A stretch of 64,000 bases of DNA from Acidobacteriota bacterium (GTDB lineage: Bacteria > Acidobacteriota > Terriglobia > Terriglobales > Acidobacteriaceae). The translations under genes were made by a program, and so were the position numbers. The stretch covers positions 62,001-126,000 of the forward strand of contig JAKATU010000056.1 of the NCBI GenBank assembly GCA_021818585.1. Reading direction: 5' to 3'. A model generated the notes under the pieces. The model saw nothing but the letters and a program-made list of their open reading frames with translations, had not been told where the DNA came from and ran no database searches. Position 1 is the stretch's first letter; each line of letters begins with the position of its first letter. Positions 34,586 through 43,291 of this stretch are shown one piece after another.

Positions 34586-37500
34586 ATGCTGAAGTTAAAG
34601 AAGATCCAGATTCTGGGCTTCAAATCATTCTGCGATCGCACAGAAATCTCCCTGCCGGGCAGCGGAATCGGCGTGGTCGTCGGGCCGAACGGCTGCGGCA
34701 AATCCAACATTCTCGACGGAGTCACCTGGGTTTTGGGCGAGCAAAGCGCCAAGTCCCTCCGCGGCGGCAAGATGGAAGACGTCATCTTCGCCGGAACCCG
34801 CAGCCGTAAACCGCTGGGCATGGCAGAGGTTTCCATCACCCTCATTGACCCCGACGCCTACCAGGGTCCGCTGCTCGACGAGCCGGAGATCAGCCTCGAA
34901 AACGAGTTTCCCAGGGACTGGGACGAGGAATCCATGCGCGCCGAGCGCGCCGCAGAAGTAGAAGAGATCATCTCCGAGTCGCAGCCGGGCGTCGTTCTCG
35001 ACGGGCCGGAAGCCGACCTGGCCGACGACGCGCAGACACAGCCAAAGCCTGAGGCAAAGGCAGAAGGTTCCGCGCAGGAAGGTGGAGCAACCCCAGCCGT
35101 CGTCCTCAAGATTCGCCGCCGCAAATTCCAGCGCGTTCCGCAAAAGGGCGAAATCGTCGTCACGCGCAGGCTCTTCCGCACCGGCGAAAGCGAATATCTT
35201 CTCAACGGCAAGCTCTGCCGTCTGCGCGATATTCAGGACATCTTCATGGGCACCGGCCTCGGGCCGGAGTCCTACGCCATCATCGGGCAGGAGCGCATCG
35301 GGCAACTGCTCAGTTCCAAGCCGCATGACCGCCGCGCAATCATCGAAGAAGCCGCGGGCATCACCCGCTTCAAGACCAAGAAGCGCCTTGCTGAACTGCG
35401 CCTCGAGCAAGCCAGGCAGAACCTGGCCCGCGTGAATGACATCTTCGAGGAAGTCACGCGACAGATGGGCTCACTCAAGCGCCAGTCCGCCAAGGCCGAA
35501 CGATACGGTGCGTTACGGGATGAACTGCGTGCGCGGCTCCGTGTCGTGCTGGCCGGCAAGCTGATGCAAATGGACGCCGAGCAGACCGCCATGCAGGCGG
35601 AAATCGCGGCCATCAACGCCAAAGTCGACCAGCAGGCCGCGCAGGTAGAAGCCCTGGACCAGCAGCATGCCGCCGGTCTCAGCCAGGGTTACTCGCTCGA
35701 TGAGCAGGCCAAAGCTGCCCAGCAACAGGCCAGCCAGAGTGCAGTCGAACTGGAACGCGCCATCGCCCGCGAGCAGGCCAACCGTGAGCGTCTGGCAGAA
35801 CTGGAACGCCGCGCTTCCCTCGCCCGGCAGGAACAGGAACAAACCCGCCGCCAGATGGAAGCAACCGCCGCCGAGCGCGAAGCGCAGCGAGGGTTCCTCG
35901 ATACGGCACAGGCGGAAGCCGAAAAGTTTCGCGCCGAGGCGCAGGCCTCACAGCAGCGTATGCGCGATGCGGCCCAGGCCGTGGGCGCAGTCGAACAGAA
36001 GGTGGAAGGCACGCGCCGGCAGGCCGGCCAACTCCTCTCGCAATTGAACCTGCTGCGCAACCAGACCGCACAGGCGGAAGAGTCGCTCGCCTCGCTTGAT
36101 CGCGAAGCGGCCCGGCTGGAAGCCGAGATGACCTCGGCCAGACGCGACCTCGAAGGTCTCGGAGCCGAGCGCGGGCAGGTCTCCATGCGCTTCGAGTCCG
36201 TCACCGAGACGTTGAAACGCTTGGAACAGGAAATCTCTGAATTGCGCGCAGCTATCGCCGCCCGCCGCAATGAGGAGGTCGAAGTCCGCCGTCGCGGCGA
36301 TCAGCTCCGCAGCGAGCAAGCCACGCTGCTCGGCCGCCGCAACTCCATCGAGTCCCTCATTCGCGACCACAGCTACTCGACGGAAACAGTCCGCAAACTC
36401 TTCCGCTCGAACTCGCTCGGCGAAGGCCTCGCGCCCGTCGGCACGCTCGCCGATTTTCTCGAAGTCGGCGATCAGTACGAGAGCGTGGTCGATGAGTTTC
36501 TCCGCGACGAGCTGAACTACGTGGTCGTTAAGAGCTGGGATGCCGCCAACGAAGGGATGCGCGTGCTCAAGACCGATGTGGACGGCCGCGCGACCTTCCT
36601 CGTGCACCCCAACGATTCGCAGGCGAAGTTCTCCTTCGCCGCGCAGGAAAACCCCATTACCGCGACCATTCAGGACCGCGGCGTGGTCCCGCTCAAGGAA
36701 TGCATCAAGGTTCTTGACGGCTTCGGCAAGTCGCTCGAAGTCATTCTGCCCAAGCTGCGCGAGGGCTACGTGGCGCCGGACATGGAAACGGCGCGCTCGC
36801 TCGCCCTGCAGCATCCGGCCTCGTTCTTCCTGTCGCCCAGCGGCGAATGCTTCCACAACGTGACGGTAACCGGCGGCAAGAGCCGCAGCGGCGGTCCGCT
36901 GGCGCTCAAGCGCGAGCTGCGCGACATCAACGAGAAACTCGCCGTCATTGAAAAAAATCTCGGACAGGCCGAAGCGGCCGCAGCGGAGCTCGCCAGGGTG
37001 CTGGGTGAAAGCACTCGCCTGCTGGAGGCAAAGAGCGAAGAGCGCCGCATCGCCGAGCGCGAAAGCGCCAACCAGGGCGCGGCCCTCAGGCAGATGGACT
37101 CCGAAATCCAGCGCCTCGAACGCCGCCTGCAGGACTGGGAACTGCAAAACTCGCGCAACAAAGACGCCCGCACCGCCAAGCAAAACTTTATTGAAGAAAA
37201 ATCCATCGAAGTCGAGCGCGTCGGAAGCGAGCACAGCGCGATGGAAGCCTCCATCGCAGAAGCGCAGGCCTCCATGGCCGAGTTGCGCGCCTCTCGCGAG
37301 ACGGCGCAGCAGGAAGCGGCGCGCATCTCGGCTGAACTGGCGGGCCTCGAAGAGCGGCGTCGCGGCGCCGAAGCCAGCTTTGGCCGCATCGACCGCCTCT
37401 ACAGCGACCTTGAACGCCGCCTGCAGCAGATGGATGAGCAATTCGCCTCCGCCATGGCAGAACGCGAGCAGCGCGAGCGCGAAAACGAGGAACTTGTCAT

Positions 37501-38476
37501 TCGCCAGCAGGAGCTCTCCACGCTGCGCCGGCAGGCACAGGAGCAGGTAGCGATGCTCACGGCTCAGGCCGCTGAACTGCGCTCTGAACTCGCGCAGACC
37601 GAGCAGACCCTCAAGACCCTGCGCGCCGAAACAGACGCGCTGCGCGAAAGCCGCCTCTCGCTCACGGCGCGCGAAGCCAAGTGCGCCGCAGACAAGCAGC
37701 ATCTGGAGGAAACCTGCCTGCAGGATCTATCTGTCGAAGCGCAGGTGCTGCGCGCCGAAGAAGGCATTGCCCGCCTCGAAGGCGAGGAACTCCACGCCGA
37801 AGATGAAGCCTGCCGAGAACTCAAGCACAAGCTCGATTCCATGGGGCCGGTCAACATGATGGCGCTCGAAGAGTACCGCGAAACCGAGCAGCGCCACGCA
37901 TTCCTCGAAACGCAGCGCGCCGACCTCGTGGACTCAATCGAAAACACACGCGCCACCATCAAGGAAATTGACGAAATCTCCTTCACCAGATTCAACGAAG
38001 CCTTTGCGCGCATCAATGAGAACTTCAGCGCGACCTTCTCGCGTCTCTTCGCCGGCGGACAAGCCTTCATGCGCCTCACCGACGAGGAGAACACCCTCGA
38101 CAGCGGCGTGGACATCGTGGCCCAACCGCCCGGCAAGAAACTGCAGAACGTCTTCCTGCTCTCCGGCGGCGAAAAGGCTCTCACTGCGCTGGCGCTGCTC
38201 ATGGGCATCTTCCAGTACCAGCCCAGCCCCTTCTGCGTGCTCGACGAAGTCGATGCCCCGCTGGACGAAACCAACGTGGGACGCCTCGCCGACCTGCTCC
38301 GCAGCATGGCCAGCGACACGCAGTTCGTCATGGTCACGCACTCCAAGCGCATGATGACCGCAGCCGACCTCATTTACGGCGTCACCATGCAGGAACAGGG
38401 CGTCTCCAAGGTCGTGAGCGTGCGCATGGGCGGACATGAGTACGTTGGGCCGCAGTCACGGCGGGCCAGCGCGTAA
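34586..38476 (+). CDS. smc: chromosome segregation ATPase SMC, with a head-domain insertion
   Basis: Core of the bacterial condensin that compacts and separates chromosomes with ScpA/ScpB. At 1296 residues it is about 100 longer than usual. The N-terminal head has Walker A GPNGCGKSN (33-41); two long coiled coils (about 250-610 and 750-1130) flank the hinge (about 610-748); the C-terminal head has the signature LLSGGEKALTALALL (about 1191) and Walker B FCVLDEVDAPLDE (about 1215). The extra length is an acidic, Pro/Glu-rich insert at about 92-186, between the strand ending ITLIDPDAY and the conserved VTRRLFRTGESEYLLNG. The start has GGAG upstream. Confidence 0.96.
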   Translation: MLKLKKIQILGFKSFCDRTEISLPGSGIGVVVGPNGCGKSNILDGVTWVLGEQSAKSLRGGKMEDVIFAGTRSRKPLGMAEVSITLIDPDAYQGPLLDEPEISLENEFPRDWDEESMRAERAAEVEEIISESQPGVVLDGPEADLADDAQTQPKPEAKAEGSAQEGGATPAVVLKIRRRKFQRVPQKGEIVVTRRLFRTGESEYLLNGKLCRLRDIQDIFMGTGLGPESYAIIGQERIGQLLSSKPHDRRAIIEEAAGITRFKTKKRLAELRLEQARQNLARVNDIFEEVTRQMGSLKRQSAKAERYGALRDELRARLRVVLAGKLMQMDAEQTAMQAEIAAINAKVDQQAAQVEALDQQHAAGLSQGYSLDEQAKAAQQQASQSAVELERAIAREQANRERLAELERRASLARQEQEQTRRQMEATAAEREAQRGFLDTAQAEAEKFRAEAQASQQRMRDAAQAVGAVEQKVEGTRRQAGQLLSQLNLLRNQTAQAEESLASLDREAARLEAEMTSARRDLEGLGAERGQVSMRFESVTETLKRLEQEISELRAAIAARRNEEVEVRRRGDQLRSEQATLLGRRNSIESLIRDHSYSTETVRKLFRSNSLGEGLAPVGTLADFLEVGDQYESVVDEFLRDELNYVVVKSWDAANEGMRVLKTDVDGRATFLVHPNDSQAKFSFAAQENPITATIQDRGVVPLKECIKVLDGFGKSLEVILPKLREGYVAPDMETARSLALQHPASFFLSPSGECFHNVTVTGGKSRSGGPLALKRELRDINEKLAVIEKNLGQAEAAAAELARVLGESTRLLEAKSEERRIAERESANQGAALRQMDSEIQRLERRLQDWELQNSRNKDARTAKQNFIEEKSIEVERVGSEHSAMEASIAEAQASMAELRASRETAQQEAARISAELAGLEERRRGAEASFGRIDRLYSDLERRLQQMDEQFASAMAEREQRERENEELVIRQQELSTLRRQAQEQVAMLTAQAAELRSELAQTEQTLKTLRAETDALRESRLSLTAREAKCAADKQHLEETCLQDLSVEAQVLRAEEGIARLEGEELHAEDEACRELKHKLDSMGPVNMMALEEYRETEQRHAFLETQRADLVDSIENTRATIKEIDEISFTRFNEAFARINENFSATFSRLFAGGQAFMRLTDEENTLDSGVDIVAQPPGKKLQNVFLLSGGEKALTALALLMGIFQYQPSPFCVLDEVDAPLDETNVGRLADLLRSMASDTQFVMVTHSKRMMTAADLIYGVTMQEQGVSKVVSVRMGGHEYVGPQSRRASA

Positions 38477-38598
38477 ATCGGCACACGCCGCGGCAGGGCC
38501 GGAGGGTCCGCCGCAGCCGCCCGCATTGACAAGGCCCGAAAGCGGCCCAGAAAATCAAGTTTTCAACTGAATGCCCGCAAGGGCTGGCGAGGCCTCGT

Positions 38599-39492
38599 TT
38601 GAACGCACTGCTCCAGAGCGATATTCCTGAACTCAAGCTCGTTTCCCGCGGCAAGGTCCGCGACATTTTCGAACTGGACGGCGATCTGCTCATGATTGCC
38701 TCGGACCGCATCTCCGCCTTCGATCACATTCTCGGCAGCGGCATCCCCGGCAAGGGCAAGGTGCTCACGCAGATTTCCCTGTTCTGGTTCGACAAATTTG
38801 CCGATGTAGTCCCCAACCACCTCATCACCGCGGACGTCAACGACCTGCCTTCCCTGCTCGACCGCCACAAGCCCATGCTGGAAGGCCGCTTCATGCGCGT
38901 CAAACGCGCCCGCATGTTCCCCGTCGAGTGCGTGGTGCGCGGATACATCTCCGGCAGCGGCTGGAAGGACTACCAGCGCACCGGCGAAATCGGCGGCATA
39001 CGCCTGCCGCACGGCCTGCGCGACTCCGACCGCCTGCCCGAGCCCATCTTCACGCCCGCTACCAAGGCCGAATTCGGCGAGCACGACGAAAACATCTCCT
39101 TCGCGAAGATGGCCGGCATCATCGGCCGGCAGGACGCCGACAAGCTGCGCGAACTCAGCATCGAGATCTACCGCCGCGCGGCGCGCCACGCGGAATCCTG
39201 CGGCATCCTCATCGCCGATACCAAGTTTGAGTTCGGCGTCACGGACGAGGGCATCCTGCTCGGTGATGAAGCCCTCACGCCGGACTCCTCACGCTTCTGG
39301 CCCAAGGACCAGTACGAGCCGGGACGCCAGCAGGCCTCCTTTGACAAGCAGTACGTCCGCAACTATCTCGAAGAGATCCAATGGAACAAGCAGGCGCCCG
39401 CGCCCGCGTTGCCGCCGGAAGTCATCCAGGGAACGCAGGAGCGCTACCTCGAAGCCTATCGCCTGCTCACCGGGCAAACGCTCCCACTGTGA
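38599..39492 (+). CDS. purC: phosphoribosylaminoimidazole-succinocarboxamide synthase
   Basis: SAICAR synthase, the ATP-dependent addition of aspartate to CAIR in purine synthesis; 297 residues, the size of the longer bacterial/yeast type. Motifs: LVSRGKVRDIFEL at the N-terminus, MIASDRISAFDHIL, the Arg-rich MRVKRARMFPVECVVRGYISGSGW stretch (landmark about 95-118), ISFAKMAGIIG and LIADTKFEFGV followed by DEALTPDSSRFW. The start is a TTG at 38599 with GAGG 6-7 nt upstream and no ATG nearby. It is followed 4 bp later by cvpA; in many bacteria cvpA also lies next to purine genes. Confidence 0.97.
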   Translation: MNALLQSDIPELKLVSRGKVRDIFELDGDLLMIASDRISAFDHILGSGIPGKGKVLTQISLFWFDKFADVVPNHLITADVNDLPSLLDRHKPMLEGRFMRVKRARMFPVECVVRGYISGSGWKDYQRTGEIGGIRLPHGLRDSDRLPEPIFTPATKAEFGEHDENISFAKMAGIIGRQDADKLRELSIEIYRRAARHAESCGILIADTKFEFGVTDEGILLGDEALTPDSSRFWPKDQYEPGRQQASFDKQYVRNYLEEIQWNKQAPAPALPPEVIQGTQERYLEAYRLLTGQTLPL

Positions 39493-39496
39493 GGCC

Positions 39497-40060
39497 ATGA
39501 GCATACTCCACATCATGAGCGTGCTGGACTGGATCATCCTGGCCATCCTGCTCATCTCCACGCTCGCCGCGGCGCACAGCGGCATCATCGTGGAAGTCTT
39601 CTCCCTCGGCGGCCTGCTGCTGGGCCTGCTGCTGGCCTGCTGGAACTACCAGCGCCTGCTCCCGTGGCTCATGGCCTGGGGCATCAGGATGGCTATCGCC
39701 AAAGTCATTGCGTTTCTCGTCATCGCGCTGGGCGTCATGATCCTTGCCGGGCTCTTTGGCCGCATCATTCGCTGGTCGGTGCGCTTTGTCGGCCTGGGCT
39801 GGCTCGACTCGCTCGCCGGAGCTGTTTTTGGTCTCGTCAAAGGCACGGTGCTGGTCGTGGTCATGCTCGTGGCGCTGCTCGCCTTCCTGCCAGAAACCTC
39901 CCTGATCCGCAATTCCCGACTCGCGCCGGAGTTCCTCACCGCGGCTCATGGCGTAGCCGGGGTCAGCCCTGCTGAGCTGTCAGGAAAAATTCGCAGCGGA
40001 ATCTTGGATTTGCGCAAAGAAAAGAACAAAATATTTACGCGGAAGCCCGGGGTGTCATAA
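39497..40060 (+). CDS. cvpA: CvpA-family membrane protein
   Basis: Inner-membrane protein of the CvpA (colicin V production) family, 187 residues with about four hydrophobic segments (about 9-25, 30-52, 65-90, 105-135). The opening DWIILAILLISTLAAAHSGIIVEVFSLGG and the amphipathic segment VRFVGLGWLDSLAGAVFGLVKG are the family signatures; both are given only in part as landmarks. The cellular role is unclear; in enterobacteria it affects envelope stress tolerance. It starts 4 bp after purC, and its C-terminal tail (about 150-187) is cytoplasmic and basic. Confidence 0.9.
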   Translation: MSILHIMSVLDWIILAILLISTLAAAHSGIIVEVFSLGGLLLGLLLACWNYQRLLPWLMAWGIRMAIAKVIAFLVIALGVMILAGLFGRIIRWSVRFVGLGWLDSLAGAVFGLVKGTVLVVVMLVALLAFLPETSLIRNSRLAPEFLTAAHGVAGVSPAELSGKIRSGILDLRKEKNKIFTRKPGVS

Positions 40061-40129
40061 ACTTTCCTGCATTCCGGCGGGTATTCTAAACAAGCGCCTG
40101 TAAGTCCGGCGGGTGCAGGAGAGGTGGAA

Positions 40130-40408
40130 GTGAAACGCGAACTCGATAGTCTTGTCTCGCAGATGCAAGCCAGCGGTATCACCTACGACGAAGCTCTGCG
40201 TGAGTTCAAAAAGCGTTTCATCCTTCAGGTGCTCGCCTGCCATCGCGGCAACCAGTGTAAAGCCGCGAAAGAGATGGGCATGCACCGCAACACCCTCAGT
40301 CGCACCCTCGCCGAGTTGAACATCGACCCCACACAAGTTCGCATCGGACTCAAGCGTCCGCCCCGCAGCGAACGTCCTGTATTTGAGACCAAGCTGGCAA
40401 TGCGCTAA
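40130..40408 (+). CDS. Fis-type helix-turn-helix regulator
   Basis: Small DNA-binding protein of 92 residues with a Fis-family helix-turn-helix in the middle: a preceding helix FKKRFILQVLACHRGNQCKAAKEMG and the recognition helix MHRNTLSRTLAEL. The closest relatives by layout are stand-alone Fis-like regulators, or the C-terminal domain of NtrC proteins without their ATPase. The GTG at 40130 has GAGG 5 nt upstream; an in-frame GTG at 40124 is too close to the same site. It follows cvpA by about 70 bp and precedes a HAD phosphatase gene by 96 bp. Target genes are unknown. Confidence 0.85.
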   Translation: MKRELDSLVSQMQASGITYDEALREFKKRFILQVLACHRGNQCKAAKEMGMHRNTLSRTLAELNIDPTQVRIGLKRPPRSERPVFETKLAMR

Positions 40409-40504
40409 AGCCGGGTCCGTCGCGGTTTCCGCACCGGAGTTCCTAAGCGCCGCTCTGCGTGTCTTATTCTCGATAGAGAGAACACAGAAAGGGCATCCTC
40501 ACGC

Positions 40505-41281
40505 TTGAGCACTCCAGACGCCACCGCGCATGCTGTTCGCTACACCACGCAGACCGCCGAGCCGCCCCACCGGGTCCACATTGTGACGGGCTTCCACTGG
40601 GATGACCAGCAGGCCTATCTCTTCGACATTGACGGCACCCTGCTCCGCAGCCGCGACCGCATCCACTACGACTCCTTCTTCGAGAGCGTGCGCGAGGTCA
40701 TGGGCCACGATCTGGACCTGAGCGGCGTCACCCTGCACGGAAACACCGACCCCGGCATTCTGCGCGACGCATTCCTCCAGACCACCGTCGAAGACAGCCA
40801 CTGGCGCGTCGCACTCGAAGAGGTTCTGGAACGGATGCGCACCACCGTAGCCGCCCGTCGCGACCGCATGGAACTCGTCCGCATGCCCGCCATTGAAGAA
40901 ACCCTCCGGCATCTGGCCGCAAGGGGCGCAAAGCTGGGCGTGGCCACCGGCAACCTGGAAGCCATCGGCTGGGTCAAGATTGAAACTGTCGGCCTGCGCC
41001 ACTGGTTTGAGTTTGGCGGTTTCAGTGACGACTATGTGGAGCGCGCCGATATGATCGCCCACGCCGCGGAAAAAGCCCGCGCCATCGCAGGCCCCAACGC
41101 AACGGTATGCGTCGTCGGCGACACGGAATTCGACATCACCGCCGCACGCGCTAATGGGCTGCCCACCATTGCAGTAGCCACCGGCAATCAGTCCTTTGAG
41201 CAACTGATGCAACGCAAGCCCGAGGTCTGCGCCACGTCGCTTCAGGCGCTGCTCCACGCCACCACAGGAGCGCAAAAGTAG
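40505..41281 (+). CDS. HAD-superfamily hydrolase (phosphoglycolate phosphatase-like)
   Basis: Cytoplasmic phosphatase of the haloacid dehalogenase superfamily, 258 residues. Motif I is LFDIDGTLLRSRD near residue 40, motif II GVATGNLEAIGWVK, motif III a conserved Lys in HAAEKARAI, and motif IV VVGDTEFDITAARANG. A helical cap of about 80 residues sits between motifs I and II, as in phosphoglycolate phosphatases. An N-terminal extension of about 35 residues precedes the fold, so the true start could be later than the TTG at 40505. The secretin gene starts 3 bp after its stop. Substrate not assignable. Confidence 0.85.
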   Translation: MSTPDATAHAVRYTTQTAEPPHRVHIVTGFHWDDQQAYLFDIDGTLLRSRDRIHYDSFFESVREVMGHDLDLSGVTLHGNTDPGILRDAFLQTTVEDSHWRVALEEVLERMRTTVAARRDRMELVRMPAIEETLRHLAARGAKLGVATGNLEAIGWVKIETVGLRHWFEFGGFSDDYVERADMIAHAAEKARAIAGPNATVCVVGDTEFDITAARANGLPTIAVATGNQSFEQLMQRKPEVCATSLQALLHATTGAQK

Positions 41282-41284
41282 CCC

Positions 41285-43225
41285 ATGCTGCGCCCGATTC
41301 ATCTCGCTGCGATCCTGATGCTGCTTCCCGCCGCCACGCTGGCGCAAACCGCCGCGCCGGTGCCCGCCGCGGACAAAGTCACGCTGCACAAACTGCACGA
41401 AACCACCACAGAAGCACCGCTCACTGCCGGCAAACCACAGCCAGCTCCATCCCTGAAACCGCTCCGGCACGTTACCTCGAGGGATTGCGACCGCGCCGCC
41501 GCAATTTCGGTCAAGGCCACCAAACTCCTGCTCGCCGATCATCCCGGCAAGGCCATGCGCGGCTTTGAACAGGCCGCGGCGCTCGATCCTGAAAATCCCC
41601 GCTTCGCCCAGGATGCAACCATCTCGCGGGAAAACTTTGTTACAAAACTCGTCCACAACGCGGCCAGGGAAAAGCACGCCGGAAACACAAAGGAAGCCAC
41701 CCTCGACCTCGCCCGGGCCGCGCAACTCGCACCCAATAATCCCGAGGTAACACAGCATTTCGAGGAGCAGAAAGCCGCTGCTACGAAGCCTGCGATCGAT
41801 GTGCAGGTGCTGGGACCACCTGTAAGCCTCGTTCCAGGACTGGGGGTGCATAGCTTCCACCTGCGAGCCCCGGCTCAGCAGGTCATCCAGCAGGTTATGC
41901 GCGCATGGGGCATCCAGGCTACCTGCGACAACTCTGTCCGCAATGTTGAGATTCCCTTCGACACCGGCAAGCTCACCTTCCAGCAGGCCGAGCACGCGCT
42001 GGAGCTCACGACCGGCGCCTTTGCCGTGCCGCTCGACCCCGCCCGCGCGCTCTTCGTTCCAGACACGCCCCCCAACCGCGCCGAGTACCAGCGTCTCGCC
42101 ATGGAAACCGTCTACCTGCCGGGCGTGGATGAGAGCGAGCGCAAGCGCATCGTCACCATGGTGCGCGGTGTCTTCAAGCTGCAAATGGTCGTCTACGATG
42201 CCGGCAGCAACTCCATCACCATACGTGGGCCGCAGTCGCGCCTCAACGCGCTTAACAAGACGCTAAGTGGCCTCATGCAGGGCGAAAGCCAGATTCTGCT
42301 CGACGTAAAAATGTACGAGATCAGCCGCACCCGCACTACGGATCAGGGCATCCTCCTGCCCAGCGGAACCACCCTCTTCAACATTCCCTCCGAGGTGCGC
42401 AGCATCATCAACAGCAACCAGAGCCTGGTGCAGCAGATCATCTCCAGCGGGCTCGCCGCGCCTAACGACTACGTCGCCATCGCCGCCATTCTCATCGCCT
42501 CCGGCCAGGTGACCGGCACTGTCTTCAACCAGCCGTTTGCGTTCTTTGGCGGCGGGCTCACGGCCACCGGACTCACCTCGTCCGGTATCACCGGCAATGC
42601 ACAGCTCAACAGCAGCAACGTCACCGAGCTCGACCAGATGCAGATGCTCGCACTCAATCAGCAGGACGAAGAGATTCGCAGCGGCACCCGTTACCCCATC
42701 ATCACGTCCAGCTACTCCAACCTTGCCGGCTCCAATCTTTCCATTGCCGGAATCTCCTCCCCCGGCATCTCCAGCGCGCTCGCAGGCCTCGGCATCAACG
42801 CCGGTTCCCTGTTCTCCACCTTGGAATCCGTCCCCCAGGTGCAGTATCAGAATCTGGGACTCACACTGCACGTAACTCCTTTTGTAGAGGGACATGGCGA
42901 CATCACCTTGAAGCTGCACCTCAAGCTCCAGACCCTGCAGGGCCAAAGTATCAATGACATTCCCGTCCTCGACAACCGCGAGGTCAACTCCATCACCTCG
43001 CTGCGCCCCGGCGAGAGCGCGCTGCTGGTCAGCAGCCTCACCAAGCAGGATTCACTGGCCGTCACCGGAATTCCCGGAATCAATGAGCTGCCCGGCCTGC
43101 GCGGCGGCACCAACCAGAACAGGCAGAAGAACATCGCAGAGCTGGCCATTGTGATCACGCCGCATGTAGTGCGTCGTGTTCACTCCCGCCGCGCCGACCC
43201 TATGATTCTGCTGCCCGCAGAGTGA
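41285..43225 (+). CDS. orphan secretin with an N-terminal TPR-like region
   Basis: Outer-membrane secretin-type protein of 646 residues. A signal peptide (LAAILMLLPAATLAQ) is followed by a Pro-rich spacer, a TPR-like region (about 60-165, with KAMRGFEQAAALDPENPRF and KEATLDLARAAQLAPNNPE), an STN/N0-like domain (about 188-245), an N1-like ring domain (about 270-330) and the secretin core (about 335-635). The core contains QVQYQNLGLTLHVTPFVEGHG, NDIPVLDNREVNS and IAELAIVITPHVV. A Gly/Ser-rich stretch at about 440-515 could form the channel loop. No other type II, type III or type IV pilus gene is nearby. It is translated with the HAD gene upstream. Confidence 0.88.
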   Translation: MLRPIHLAAILMLLPAATLAQTAAPVPAADKVTLHKLHETTTEAPLTAGKPQPAPSLKPLRHVTSRDCDRAAAISVKATKLLLADHPGKAMRGFEQAAALDPENPRFAQDATISRENFVTKLVHNAAREKHAGNTKEATLDLARAAQLAPNNPEVTQHFEEQKAAATKPAIDVQVLGPPVSLVPGLGVHSFHLRAPAQQVIQQVMRAWGIQATCDNSVRNVEIPFDTGKLTFQQAEHALELTTGAFAVPLDPARALFVPDTPPNRAEYQRLAMETVYLPGVDESERKRIVTMVRGVFKLQMVVYDAGSNSITIRGPQSRLNALNKTLSGLMQGESQILLDVKMYEISRTRTTDQGILLPSGTTLFNIPSEVRSIINSNQSLVQQIISSGLAAPNDYVAIAAILIASGQVTGTVFNQPFAFFGGGLTATGLTSSGITGNAQLNSSNVTELDQMQMLALNQQDEEIRSGTRYPIITSSYSNLAGSNLSIAGISSPGISSALAGLGINAGSLFSTLESVPQVQYQNLGLTLHVTPFVEGHGDITLKLHLKLQTLQGQSINDIPVLDNREVNSITSLRPGESALLVSSLTKQDSLAVTGIPGINELPGLRGGTNQNRQKNIAELAIVITPHVVRRVHSRRADPMILLPAE

Positions 43226-43240
43226 CAGCGCCTCCACAAG

Positions 43241-43271
43241 CAGAAAGGCGGCCTTCAAGGCCGCCTTTCTG
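43241..43271. terminator. bidirectional terminator between the secretin and ino1
   Basis: A 13-bp perfect stem (CAGAAAGGCGGCC / GGCCGCCTTTCTG) with a TTCAA loop. It lies 15 bp after the secretin stop and 20 bp before the stop of the converging inositol-phosphate synthase gene. Confidence 0.85.
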
Positions 43272-43291
43272 TCTTCCATCAGTGCGAGGAA

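Noticed and set aside
35948..37702. 584-codon open frame antisense to smc
   Set aside because: Shadow of the highly biased coiled-coil codons of smc; composition is low-complexity and the plus-strand gene is certain.
40499..42184. 561-codon minus-strand frame over the HAD and secretin genes
   Set aside because: Antisense shadow; Gly/Ala/Arg-rich without any recognisable domain.
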